A program made the position numbers and the translations under genes. A stretch of DNA of 64,000 bases. Origin: Rattus norvegicus (lineage: Eukaryota > Chordata > Mammalia > Rodentia > Muridae). Below the pieces are notes generated by a model. It made no database searches and was not told the DNA's origin. It worked only from the letters and a program-made list of their open reading frames with translations. The DNA lies in contig NC_086024.1 of NCBI RefSeq assembly GCF_036323735.1, forward strand, positions 131,205,553 through 131,269,552, given 5' to 3'. Shown in pieces: positions 10,445-20,880 of this stretch. Within the stretch, counting starts at the first letter, position 1. Each line of letters starts with the position of its first letter.

Positions 10445-10625
10445 CCTCAGGCTTGCAAGACAAACAATTTTTTTTTCAGACCAAACCATCTCCCCAGCCC
10501 ACTGCACCTTCTGTGATATATGGTATGAGAAGTCAATGGCACAAAATTCCCAATGAACCACAGAGTTCAGTATTGCCCCTACAGTCTGACAATGCTGTCG
10601 GAGGTCGAGTCATATCCCTCTATGT
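10445..10625. repeat. Diverged second copy of a SINE/L1 junction
   Basis: This aligns with about 10062-10240, offset roughly 376-382 bp. Both copies carry the B3 head (tcctcaggcttgcaag...), then the same junction word 'ctgcaccttctgygat', then diverged L1-like flank ('tggca...' and 'cagagttcag...'). The left copy has a complete B3. This one has only its inner end. Confidence 0.65.
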
Positions 10626-10684
10626 GTGTATAGTCTTTGCTACCCTTCACCCACTTCAGACACTGGGGTTACCTCTGCCTGTAA

Positions 10685-11298
10685 TTTCTTAAGAATAACA
10701 CTGTTCAAGCATCCTTGTGGTATAGTGGGGCATCTTTTGGGTATATGCCCAGGAGTGGTATAGCTGGGTCTTGAGGTAGGACTAGTCCCAGTTTTCTTGG
10801 AAACCTCAAGATTGATTTCTAAACTGGTTGTACAAGTTTGCACTCCCTCCAACAGAGGAAGAGTATTCCTCTTGCTCCACATCCTCGTCAGCATGTGCTG
10901 TCACTTGAGTTTTTGATCTTAGCCATCCTGACAGGCGTGAGATGGAATCTTGGAGTTGTTTTGATTTGCATTTCCCTGATAACTAAGGATGCTGACACTT
11001 CTTTAAGGGCTTCTGTGATATTAGAGATTCATCTGTTGAGAATTCTGTTTAGCTCTGTACCCCATTTTTTTTCAGTTAGGTTATTTGGATTGTTGGTGTC
11101 TAATTTCTTGAGTTCTTTATATATGTTGGATATTAGTCCTCTGTCAGATGCAGGGTTGGTGAAGATCTTCTCCTATTCTGTAGGCTGTCATTTTGTCCTA
11201 TGGATGGTGACCTTAGCCTTGCAAAAGCTTTTCAGTTTCGTGAGGTCCCATTTATTAATTGTTGGTCTTAGAGCCTGAGCCATTGGTTTTCTGTTCAG
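10685..11298 (-). mobile_element. L1 3' segment, inverted part (5' inversion)
   Basis: The sequence is antisense to the C-terminal ORF2 region and start of the 3' region of rodent L1: 'ggtatatgcccaggagtgg', 'gatttgcatttccctgat', 'tatatatgttggatattagtcc' and 'gtcccatttattaattg' all read on the plus strand as reverse complement. The plus-strand frame of 146 codons (10838..11278) is antisense to ORF2 and is not a gene. It abuts the direct-orientation part of the same element at 11298/11299. Confidence 0.9.
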
Positions 11299-12600
11299 TA
11301 GCTTTATTCCTAATAGCCTAAAACTGGAAACATCCTAGATGTCCCTCAACTGAAGAATGGATAAAGAAAACATAATACATCAACACAATGAAATAGTATT
11401 CAGCTATTAACAAAGTCATCATGAAATTTGCAGGCAAATGGATGGAATTAGAGAATACCATCCCGAGTGAGGTAACCCAGAGCAGAAAGACACATATGGC
11501 ATACAGAATGTACTGAGTTATAAGAAAACATTAGCCATAAAGTACAGGGTAACTATGCTAGAATCCACACCCCCCCCCCAAAAAACCTAAGGAACAAGGA
11601 GGGCCAAAGGAAGAATGCATGAATCTCACTCAGAAGGGGAAATGAAAAAGTCATTGGAGGTGGATGGAGAGAGGGAGCTGGGAGGGAGAGCGGGTAAGGA
11701 GGGGAACTGGTATACTGATCAGATGTGGGACAGGGAAGGGTGGAGAAGGCTGGGAGTGAGAATAGACATCTGCGAGAGGTATCTCTGGGACTAGCTGGAG
11801 GCCTGGGATGGGAGAGGCTACAAGGAGTCTATGGGGGGGGGTTACTCTAACTGAGATTCCTACCAGCGGGGGATATGGAGCCTGAAGAGGACTCCTCATC
11901 AACCCACTCACTAAACCTTCAATTGATCCTGTTTACAAGATGCACAGGGATCAAGATGGAGCAGAGACCGTGGGAACAGCCAACAATGACTGCCCCAACT
12001 TGAGACCCATCCCATGGGAGAGAGCCAACCCCTAACACTATTAATGATACTGTGCAATGTTTGCAGGCAGGAGCCTAGCATAACCATCTCCTGAGAGGCT
12101 TCACCCAGCAGTGGATAGAAACAGATGCAGAGACCCACATCATCAGGTGGCGCTCAGGGAGTCTTTGGAAGAGTGGGGGGTAGAATTGTGTGAGCCAGAG
12201 GCAACAAGGTCACAAGAGGACTTACAGAGTCAACTAACCTGGGCCCATGGGGGCTCACAGAGACTGAACCATCAACCAAAAAAACATACATGGGCTGGAC
12301 CTAAGCCCACTACACACATGTAGCAGATGTGCAGGTAGTCTTCATATGGCTCCCCTAATAACTGGAGTGAAGGCTGTCTTCGACTCTGTTGCCTGCCATT
12401 GGATCACCTGAACTGCCGGGCTAGGCTTCAGCAGGAGAGGAAGTGCTTAGTTCCGATGGGATTGGATGCCCCAGGGTGGGGTGATATCCAAGGGGAGTTT
12501 TCCTTTCTCAGAGAGGAAGGGTAGGGTGTAATGGGGGAGGGATTTATAAGGGCAGGGCTGGAGGAGAGGAAGGAGGTTGCAATCAGGGGGTCTGTGCTGG
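11299..12600 (+). mobile_element. L1 3' end and long 3' UTR, direct part
   Basis: Starts with 'tagctttattcctaatagcc', 'aaactggaaacatcctagatgtccctcaactgaagaatgg', continues through 'catcccgagtgaggtaacccag' and then a long purine-rich 3' UTR with G-rich runs, as in Lx-type rodent L1. The end near 12600 is approximate, and no clean poly-A or target duplication was found. ORF1 and most of ORF2 are absent, so the copy is dead. Confidence 0.88.
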
Positions 12601-12651
12601 TTCTCTTTGCAGCTTTTTGTGTTTCCATCGAGATTCAGAAACAAAGTTATT

Positions 12652-12840
12652 CAAGGTGGAGGTGGTGAACTGCACCTGTACTGTGACACCGAGGCAGGAG
12701 GATAACTGCAAGTCCAATGTCTACCTGGGTTATATTGCTAGCTAACTGGGCCAGCCTGGGGTTGCAGATCAGATGGTTATCTCTCAACAAAATCAAGCAA
12801 ACCAAACCAAACAACCACCAACAAAATCCCCCAAATGAAA
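12652..12840 (+). mobile_element. B1/B4-like SINE
   Basis: 'gaggcaggaggataactgcaagtcc...ctaactgggccagcctgggg...atctctcaacaaaatcaagc' fits the right half of a 7SL-derived rodent SINE with an A-rich (AAACC)n tail. Strongly diverged, so the subfamily is not assigned. Confidence 0.6.
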
Positions 12841-13969
12841 CACCCAAACTAAAAAACAATGCTTAGGAGAAGCGGGGTTGTGTAATGCTATGTTTAGTTT
12901 CTGAAGACTGCCCTGTGCAGCCTGTCTGTGTCCCCTGTGACACTGTTTGAGTTCTAGGCTTTTTTCCATTTTTCTTTCCTTTTGTTTCATTGTTACTTTA
13001 TCAACAATGGCCACCCTAAGGAATTCTCATGAAGGCTTTACAGACAGAGCAAGGACCTTTGATTCATTTATTCTTTCTTTCTTTCTTGGCACCCCTTTTT
13101 CTTAAAAATTAAAGCCTAGAAAACATCCCCTGAACCCTGTAACTGGTCGGGCGTCTCCACATGAAGCCCCCACCCGAGTGAGGCATCACGTTGAGTGGGT
13201 GGGCTATTAGCTACTCCCCTTCCCTAGCCTCTGGTCTCTCTTACAAGCAACACCTGCCACGCCTGCATTCCTGAGAAGGACTCTCCCACCCCCGGCACTT
13301 AGTAGGTCTTTGAGGCACTTAGTAGGTCTACAAGAACCATGGATTGTATGAGGGTGTGTAAGGAAATTCTGTTCCATTGGACAAATGGGTCTTTAAATAG
13401 AAAGAACAAAAGAGGCTTGCAGCCAGGATGACAGTATCAAAATCCAGACAGCACAAATTCGAAGTAACAGGACTGTAAACGTAGAGACGGGAAAGAGTCA
13501 ATTGGCTAAATTATTAGTGTCATTTTGATTTCAGAAAGTGAGGCTTCTTTACATATAAGCAGCTACAAATGCAGGCTACAGGAGTTAATATTCACAACAT
13601 GATTATCTCTCAATGAAAGTATTAGGAAGACACAAAATAATAATGCTGATATACAGGGGCTTCCATGGTAACCTGGGTGCAGCCTCGCAGCATCTGCGAC
13701 AGGAGCTGTGGGCATCCAGGAGGGAGGCAGGGAGCATGGTCTCAGGGTGACCCTCATGGGTGGGCATTCCTTAATTCCAGATCATTTAGAGGCCCTTTAG
13801 AGACAGAGCTCAGGTTGCTTGTCAGGGAAATTATACCCCAAACAGAGTAATCCAGGAGGACTGAAGGAAAACAGGAGGAGGAGTCTGCTTTTAAGGTTAC
13901 TCTCCACCACTCACTTATGATGTTTATGATTGGTCCTTCTTCTCTTGATACTTAGTTTATTCTCATTTG

Positions 13970-13970
<1 letters not shown>
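12841..13970. other. Mostly unique stretch, no gene seen
   Basis: Contains a short (TTCT)n at 13071-13086 and a 20-bp direct repeat ('cacttagtaggtct' at about 13297 and 13317). No coding-like frame, RNA gene or larger repeat was recognised. Confidence 0.4.
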
Positions 13971-13972
<2 letters not shown>

Positions 13973-14012
<40 letters not shown>

Positions 14013-14725
14013 GTACCTGTGTATGCGTGTGGTATGAAGGTGTGTGTGTGTATGTGTGTGGTGTGCAGGTATGTGTGTGCCTCTGTGTGTGTGTGTGGTG
14101 TACAGGTATATGTGTGTGTGTGGTGGGCAGGGGTGTGTGTATGTGTGCAGGTGTGTGTGTGCTCTGTGTTGTGTGTGTATGTGTGTGGTATGTAGGTGTG
14201 TGTTTAGTATGTAGGTGTGTAATGTGTGTATGTATAAAGGTATATTATATGTGCATATGTGTGTGTTGTATAGGTGTGCATTGTGTTGTATGTGTGTGTG
14301 TCGTGCAGGTGTGTGTTACATATGTGTGTGTAGGGTGTGCAGGTGTGTGTTACATATGTGTGTGTAGGGTGTGCAGGTGTGTGTTACATATGTGTGTGTA
14401 GGGTGTGCAGGTGTGTGTTACATATGTGTGTGTAGGGTGTGCAGGTGTGTGTGTGTGTGAGTGTGTATGTGTACAGGTATGTATGTGTATGTGTGTGGTG
14501 CAGGTGTATGTACATTGTGTTGTGTTGTATGTATGTGTGTGGCATGTAGGTGCGGTGTGTATGTGTGTGTGTGCATGGTGGTATGTGTGTGAAGGTGTGT
14601 GTATTATATGTGCATATGTGTGTGTTGTGTTGTATGTATGTGTGTGGTGTGCATGGTGGTGTGTGTGTTCCGTATGTGTGTGGGGAAGTGTGTGTGTGTG
14701 TGTGTGTGTATGTATGTGTTACAAG
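13973..14725. repeat. Long TG-rich microsatellite/minisatellite block
   Basis: About 750 bp of (TG)n with variant units GTGTGCAGG, TATG and GTGTAGGG. It starts with a pure GT run (13973-14009), includes a regular 34-bp minisatellite at 14303-14452, and runs into the inverted B3 at 14745. Cys/Val-rich plus-strand frames of 72-142 codons and the Thr/His-rich minus-strand frame are artefacts. Confidence 0.97.
14303..14452. repeat. 34-bp minisatellite, four full copies
   Basis: Unit starts (gtgcagg...) fall at 14303, 14337, 14371 and 14405, with a partial copy from 14439. The copies are virtually identical, each carrying one 'gttacatatg' and one 'gtagggt'. This indicates recent expansion inside the TG block. 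Confidence 0.95.
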
Positions 14726-14744
14726 TGTGTATATGGTTGTACAT

Positions 14745-14979
14745 TTCTGTGTTCGTGAGAAAGGCCAAAGGAAGACCAGGTTTCTGGCTGTATCACTTTC
14801 CACCTTACTTCCTTGAGACAGGTTCTTTCCTTAAACCCGGAGCTACAATGCCAGTCAGCAAACCCCAGTGATCCTCATGTCTCAGTCTCTCGCAGCCACA
14901 CATAACTTTTAACTTCGTTTCTGGGGATTTGAATTCGGTTCCAAATACTTTTACACATTGAAGCATTTTCCCAGGCCCA
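14745..14979 (-). mobile_element. B3-type SINE
   Basis: Inverted and diverged: 'ccttgagacaggttctttcc', 'ccagtcagcaaaccccagtgatcctcatgtctcag', 'tctggggatttgaattcgg', 'acacattgaagcattttcccaggccc'. The TG block to its left is its expanded tail. Confidence 0.75.
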
Positions 14980-14990
14980 CACTTGCAACT

Positions 14991-14995
<5 letters not shown>

Positions 14996-15061
<66 letters not shown>
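14996..15061. repeat. (GA)33 microsatellite
   Basis: Pure GA from 14996 to about 15061, followed by (CAGA)n and (CA)n-like sequence to 15110. The 19-nt word before it (14976-14994) is the same as that before the GA tract at 8901. Confidence 0.97.
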
Positions 15062-15064
<3 letters not shown>

Positions 15065-15389
15065 GAGACAGACAAAGAGGTAGAGAGAGACAGACAGATA
15101 CACACACACAGAGGGGCTTAACTGTATAGTCGGTTGTGAGAGTCGCATCAGACAGAACTATGAACCTAAAGAATGTGGGTATCCTCGTGCCTGCACGGGT
15201 TGTTATTTGTATATTTGTGTTTATATATTTCCAGGTGACCAGTGGGTACTGGATAACCAATTAGGAGCCTCATTCCTGGGATGACTAATTCTCCCATTCT
15301 CTGCATTCCTTAGGCATCCTTGTTCTTTTTCCCTTTCCACGTTAGCGCGTCTATTGGTATTGTCTTTGTTCAGGTCTTATTAGGCAGCT

Positions 15390-15645
15390 GTGTTGTTGGC
15401 TCTCTGGCTCTTACAATCTTTCTGTCCCCTCCTCTGACCTGCTTCCCGAGTGTTGAGTGGAGAGGGATGTATTGTAGTGAATCAAATGGGGCTAGACAGT
15501 GCACAACTACTGGTTTCTTTGTAATGGCCGCAGCCTATTGCAGAGAGAAGCTTCTTTGATGAGGTATGAGAGCTACACTTATCTGTGGTTATAACGGTTT
15601 AGAATAAAGTTAGTAATTGCACTGGTTTAGCAATACTCTGATTGT
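15390..15645. mobile_element. Rodent L1-like untranslated-region fragment
   Basis: 'ggctctctggctcttacaatctttctgtccc', 'attgcagagagaagcttctttgatgagg' and 'gagagctacacttatctgtggttata' match the same old L1-associated sequence as the window start and 20440. The 79-codon frame over it is not a gene. Confidence 0.55.
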
Positions 15646-16090
15646 AGGTTCTCCTCTAAGATCTATGACCCCCGAGGGAAGGACATGGAGACTTTGTATG
15701 TTACCACGGCTGTGGCTTGGAAAGGCTCTTCTGAAAGTTTAAAACTTGTGCCAAGTGATTAGATGCGGCTTTGAAGGAGGGATGTGGCTGAAGATTGATT
15801 TGTAGATGATTGAAAACGGATACTACTCATCTGGGGGACCCAATCAGAGGCAGATAGCCTCCTTCAGTCAATAGGAATTGCCATTACAATCCATGGCTCT
15901 TGCTAAGTCTAAATCCCCTCAGTCAAATCACTAGAAAATGATCAATGGAGCTGCTTCCTTTGATGTCCGTAGGAAAAAACGGTGTCTGAGGCAACTCAGT
16001 GGGGGTGAGTTTCCAACTTTCCAAAGACAACTTCTGAGTCTTCGCCACCTTACAAACTGGAAGGACACTCTCTGACTCACTAATGCTAAC
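15646..16090. other. Non-repetitive stretch, no gene seen
   Basis: No repeat or gene was recognised immediately upstream of the 21-bp tandem array. Confidence 0.4.
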
Positions 16091-16096
16091 AGCCGT

Positions 16097-16204
16097 CTCT
16101 CCGGAAGTGTTCCTCTGCTCTCCGGAAGTGTTCCTCAGCTCTCCGGAAGTGTTCCTCTGCTCTCCGGAAGTGTTCCTCTGCTCTCCGGAAGTCTTCCTCT
16201 CCTC
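16097..16204 (+). repeat. 21-bp tandem array with five ETS-type motifs
   Basis: CCGGAAGT starts at 16101, 16122, 16143, 16164 and 16185, exactly 21 bp apart. Four units read CCGGAAGTGTTCC, with GGAA on each strand facing inward, and the last is CCGGAAGTCTTCC. CCGGAAGTG is the canonical core bound by ETS factors such as GABPA. Because the unit is a multiple of three, repeated seven-residue peptides appear in both strands (plus 16083..16343, minus 15923..16237). I regard these as by-products, since neither frame has a splice context or domain. Confidence 0.85.
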
Positions 16205-16210
16205 TCCCAC

Positions 16211-16812
16211 CAATCTACGGGACTTCTGGGTTTCCACTGACTGCTACATCTTAGCCATGGAAAGGTCCAATGGAGTACGCATGCCACGTAGCTGTGGAAA
16301 GGAATACCCCAAACTATTTTGGCTTCATTCTCTCGTCAGTTAAGCTGCTCCATCAGTGAGCGTCCGGAGCAGAAATCAAGCTTCTTCCAGAACCTACAGA
16401 GAGCTTGAGCGTCTTGCCGAGTTTGATATTCAGCTTACCCAGATGACTGGCTTTGGGATAATTAGGACTGAGGGAGTCTGGGTTGAGTGTGATACAGAGA
16501 AGCCACACCCCTGAGAATCTAAGGTTGATAATCTTCATGTGATGTCCTAGCTGAGGTTGGTGTCAGCAGCCCCTGGGTTCAGTTGATTTCACATGGAGGC
16601 CTCAGGCTGGAGGTCTCACTCTTGTCATTGCCACGCCTCCCTGTCATGGGGTCCCTCAAGGTCTACCATGAGGCACTTGAGTCAGAGTCCTCTCTGCTGT
16701 TTATCAGCTGAGTGGCCTCCAGATGGGATGCTGTTGGTGATAATACATCAAAATGTAATAAAATGATAAAAGCCATGGCAATATCAGCAATGCACTAACA
16801 TGGTCTGGATGT
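16211..16812. other. Non-repetitive stretch, no gene seen
   Basis: No supported feature besides ordinary unique sequence. Confidence 0.4.
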
Positions 16813-16817
16813 CTATC

Positions 16818-17000
16818 ATGGGCCGCCTGGATGGCTCAGCAGATGAAGGAGCTTGCTGCTAAGCCTGATGACCTGAGTTCTTTGGAACCCACAATGAGGA
16901 AAGTGAAGAAGAATTCCTGCACAGGCTGTCCTCTGCCTTCCATACTGTCCCCAAGGTACGTGCATGTCCCCTAAATAAAATAAATGTAAAAGAAATACAT
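16818..17000 (+). mobile_element. B3A-like SINE
   Basis: 'gggccgcctggatggctcagcagatgaaggagcttgctgctaagcctgatgacctgagtt' is a tRNA-derived head of the B3A type, followed by 'acaggctgtcctctgcc' and an 'aaataaaataaatgtaaaag' tail. Confidence 0.85.
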
Positions 17001-17838
17001 AAGTATCTCTCATGTGATGGCTTACCAGGTCACAGCATTCCATTTTCCATAGAAATGAAAGTCAACTAAGCAACCGGGTGTCACAGTCAGGAGGGAACGG
17101 GACCATGCACGACTCAGTCCAACCTAGGAATCTTTGGCCCCTGGTCTCGAGCTTTAAATTAGCAGATGGATGACCCCCTCAGTCAATGCAGCGTGCATGA
17201 AGAGTGGCTTCTCTACAGACCATAGATAGAAGCGATGACGGTGGTGTGTACAGCATTTTGATGACACACAATCCTCACGAAGCTCCTGCCGGGAACATGA
17301 CTTGAAAGCTCATTTCTCTGAGGAACAGGCCCCATGGGTCTTTCAGATGCATTAAAGGGGGGAGAGGGATTACCGTCGCAATCTTTTGGTGAACTGCCCT
17401 TTGGCTGTGATGATTACCTGGCTGCTCTGAGCAGTCCCATGTGGTAGTGACAGCCAGGTCAGCATGAGCAGTTCCAACACTGCACGCATGTTAATTTTGT
17501 CTTAACCCCTGAATGTGCTTTCTTCTGCTGCCTTCCAGGTTCCTGGTGATAATCGTGCCATTTGGACTTTTCAAAAGAATTGACTGTTTCTTTCTAAACA
17601 CAATGTCTTTTTTCTCACCATGCCCTCCAGGTTTAGAGTGACTGGAGGCAGTGGGTAGACGTCATATCATCCAGTTTATGTTTGCTCTATTTATCTGGAA
17701 GTCCCTTCCTGCCTCCTTAGTCAATGAGGAAGCCATGATGACTGATCCTGACTGTCCTTTGATGAGACTTGGAATCAACACAGAAAGTACCTCTGAAGGT
17801 GCCTGTGGAAGGTTGTCTAAAGTTGGTTTACTGAGATC
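17001..17838. other. Non-repetitive stretch, no gene seen
   Basis: Unique sequence with scattered CpGs. No coding-like frame was accepted. Confidence 0.4.
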
Positions 17839-17839
17839 T

Positions 17840-18262
17840 TGTGCAGGATAGTTTTATGTCAGTTTGACATAAGCTAAAGTCATCTGAGGGGAGGGAACCT
17901 CAGTTTAGAAAAAACGCCATCATAATATTGGCTGTAGACAAGCCTGTAGGGCATTTTCTTACTGAGTGGTTGATGGGGGAGAGCCCAATACATAGTGGGT
18001 GGTGCCATTCCTGGGCTGGTGGTCCCAGGTTCTATAAGACAGAAGCCTGAGCAAGCCAGGAGGAGCAAGCCAGTAAGCAGCATTCCTCCATGACCTCTGC
18101 ACCAGCTCCTGCCTCTAGGTTCCTGTCCTGCTTGAGTTCCTGTTCTGACTTCCTTCAGTCATGAACAGAGATATGGAAGTATTAGCCAAACGAACCCTGT
18201 CATTCTCAACTTGTTTGTGATCATGGTGTTTCATCAGAGCAATAGTAACCCTGATTAAGACA
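17840..18262 (+). mobile_element. Solo LTR, rodent TG...CA family
   Basis: Starts 'tgtgcaggatagttttatgtc' and ends 'aaccctgattaagaca'. It has a TATA-like box TATAAGA at 18033-18039 and a decayed poly-A signal region ('agccaaacgaaccc') about 155 bp downstream, which sets the plus orientation. There is no internal region, and no clean target duplication was found. The same family lies inverted at 37165. Confidence 0.75.
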
Positions 18263-18274
18263 GGCAGGAAGATC

Positions 18275-18472
18275 CAACCCATTATCTGGGGTCTCAGACT
18301 GAGTTAAAGGGAGAAAGCAAGCTTTTGGAAATGGCTCCCTTGCTGTAGATGCAATGAGAATGGCTACTTTCCCTGTGTGATAAACTATACCCCTGCATCC
18401 GTAAAGCCAAAGCAAACTGTTCTTTCCTGAAGTTGCTTTTGTTGGTGTTTTATTACAGCAACTGGAGACCAA
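18275..18472 (+). mobile_element. Second LTR fragment of a related family
   Basis: 'gataaactatacccctgc...gaagttgcttttgttggtgttttattacagcaactgga' resembles the 3' end of the same LTR superfamily. The 5' part is missing or unrecognisable. Confidence 0.55.
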
Positions 18473-19575
18473 TATCCTCTACCAGGATTTGCAATGTAAC
18501 CCCGTGAGAGGCACACACTGCTCTACTGTGGAGTTACTCAATGTAGGCGTAACCATCAGCATCTCAAACCCAGTGTCAGTAGGGATGAAGGTTTAGAGGA
18601 TTAGACCCAGCAATTAAAATGTAAACACCTAACTTTTCCTCTCACAGAAGGCTAGAATCAGCCACCCAGCTACCCCCCAAGCCAAGGATGCTGGCGAGCC
18701 CAATCCCAGCTTGGGTAAAGAACTAGGGAAGCAGAGAGCTGGTGATGTCTCCTAAGTAGCTCTAATGCCTACCAGATGGCCATCAGGAATTCCACAGTCC
18801 AAACTGCAAGAAAGGAACCCATTAAGTTGGAATACAAGAGGCAATGCACTGAGTGGTTTAAAGGTCAAAAAAAAAAAAAAAAAAAAGATGCGCGGAGAAC
18901 TGGAAAAAGACTGACTTGCCTTCTTCTTACACATCTGTTAAGTTCAAAGACCTTTGCATACGGGTTGTGATCAACTTCTCCACAGGCCCATCAGCAACTA
19001 CATTAGCTCCCTTTTCACATGGTGGGAGTTTCAGGAGGCTAAGGAGGCAAGAGGGACTCACGGTGGCCGGGTCACTCTTTCTCCATGTCCCACTGAGTGG
19101 ATGGAGGACCTGGCAACCTCTCACAGAGAGGCTGAGTCAGACATAGCACGTCACAGGGGCAGAGTGCACGGTGACTGGGGGAAAAGGCCGTTTGAGGGAT
19201 TGCTTCCTGACTGAAGAACCAGGTTAGCTCAGCCACATGCGGATGGTCAATAAGTGGAAGCAGGTGAACAAGGTCCTCTGGCTGCCAACTCTGACTGAAG
19301 CCTCTAGAATGTTCTTTATCTCACTGGCTTTCCTCTTTCCTGACAGGTTCATACATGTGGCTTGGGGAAGGCTATCTGCATATCCAAGAGAGGCCAAAAG
19401 GACAAAAATCAAAAAAATCTCTCTTTGAAATCAATCTTCCTTTCTCCTCTAACTCTTCCTCCCCCCACTGTTCTTTTTATTTTAAGTTTTATTTTTGTTG
19501 CCAAAGAATTTGAAGAGAATTATGACTTAATAGGTATATGGATATGCGTGCAAAACCACAGGAAAGATGTGGTTG
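18473..19575. other. Mostly unique stretch, no gene seen
   Basis: Holds an A19 run at about 18868-18886. Several frames of 60-86 codons around 18927-19428 are open on both strands, with no domain or splice support. Confidence 0.4.
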
Positions 19576-19576
19576 C

Positions 19577-20115
19577 AGTGGTGATGATGATGATGGTGGT
19601 GGTGATGGTGGTGATTACAGTGGTGGTGGTGGCAATGGTTGCTAGCATTCCTTCTAGGCTCCAACCCACACTTACCTGGAAACAGGTGTGCCTGACTCAT
19701 TATAAAAGGGGCTACTTGTCCCCTCCCCTCTATTTTATCCTCTTACTCCTTTACTCTCAACTCCTTTCTCCCCCTCTCCTCCCCCTCTCTCTATGTGTTC
19801 CTGAACAACCTCCAGTCCTCTCCTCTTTTCTCTTTCCTTTCTCTCTTTTCTCTCTCTTCCTCTCTCTTTCTCTATCTCTACTCCCTTCTCAACTCCCCTC
19901 CCCATGCCATAAATAAACTCTATTCCATACTATATCCACATATACTATAGCGGGTACCTCAGGGGGGAAGGATGCCTTAACATGGGCCCGCAGAGGCAGC
20001 CTCTCATACCTCACCACACCGAGCCCCTACCTACATAATCATGGCTCTTCTTTCTTTTTATAAAACCCAACAGTGGTGGTGGTGGTGATGGTGGCAGTGG
20101 CCACGGTGGTGGTAA
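19577..20115. repeat. (GTG/GAT)n microsatellite split by an LTR
   Basis: (GTG)n and (GAT)n units occupy 19577-19638 and resume at 20073-20112. The gap is filled by a TG...CA LTR, so the two halves were one tract. Confidence 0.9.
19630..20072 (+). mobile_element. Solo LTR inserted into a microsatellite
   Basis: Runs from 'tggcaatggttgc' to 'aaacccaaca'. A TATA box 'tataaaa' lies at 19701-19707, then a long pyrimidine-rich stretch, then AATAAA at 19912-19917, about 205 bp downstream. This is typical rodent class I/II LTR architecture. Flanks are (GTG)n on both sides, so the target duplication cannot be read unambiguously. Confidence 0.75.
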
Positions 20116-20325
20116 ATCTGTGCATGGTGTTTTCAATCTTCAAAAGAGGGTCTTGTGTGTATTATCAGACACCAAGAGCCACATGACACCCGGCCATTTA
20201 GGACAAACTCTTCAGGAGCAGCTGAAGTGGGGGAGAAGCCCACTCCGTCTGGAAGTGATGCTCAAATTCCAGGATTCCAGTTTTCAAGTGGGCATTCTCT
20301 TGTACTTTATGGTCATTCTACAGTG

Positions 20326-20329
<4 letters not shown>

Positions 20330-20358
<29 letters not shown>
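20330..20358. repeat. (CT)n microsatellite
   Basis: About 13 CT units. Confidence 0.95.
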
Positions 20359-20439
20359 GGCACTGGTGTCTAGCTTAGTTCTCATACATCCTAACTGTTG
20401 CTTAAGTTCCAGACTGACTTCAGCAAAGCCCCCCCCCTT

Positions 20440-20880
20440 TAATAGAATATTTTACTAATTCTTTGAGAATTTCATCAAATTGTGATCATATTAATGTCCT
20501 AGCTCCCCCCACATCCACCCACACCTTCCAACTCACCCAACTTTGGCACCCCCTTTCAAACCTGCAAAGTCTAAATTATGTTGTCCTAATACTCATGAGT
20601 GTGGGGTGTGGGGCCAGTCTCTGCTCTCTGCCAGGCCCACACTCTCGTAGAAAGCTGAATCCTCCCCTCCCAGCTGCCATCACTTACAAATAGCTCCTCA
20701 GCCAAGGGCGGGACTTCCTGCCTCCCCTCCTTTTCCATGTGGGGATTTTTGTCTTCCTTGATCTTGTGCACGCTGTCCAATGGTTGCAAGGCTGTGTGCA
20801 CAACTTCCCTGCTGTGTCTGAAAAATATTGTTTCTTCGTTAGAGCCTCTGGGTCTCATACTCTTTCTGCCTCAGGAAAAG
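20440..20880. mobile_element. Rodent L1-like untranslated-region fragment
   Basis: 'ctttgagaatttcatc', 'agctcctcagccaagggcgggac', 'gatcttgtgcacgctg' and 'gcctctgggtctcatactctttctgcctc' are landmarks of the same old L1-associated repeat as at 1 and 15390. Orientation within L1 is not certain. Confidence 0.6.

Noticed and set aside
10838..11278. 146-codon hydrophobic plus-strand frame
   Set aside because: It is antisense to L1 ORF2 in the inverted L1 segment.
13973..14803. Cys/Val-rich (plus) and His/Thr-rich (minus) frames up to 142 codons
   Set aside because: Pure products of TG/CA repeats and the 34-bp minisatellite. No splice or domain evidence.
15923..16343. In-frame seven-residue repeats (SPEVFLC on plus, GEQRNTS on minus)
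   Set aside because: A 21-bp DNA repeat must give heptapeptide repeats in every open frame. Both strands are open, with no domain, splice site or start context.
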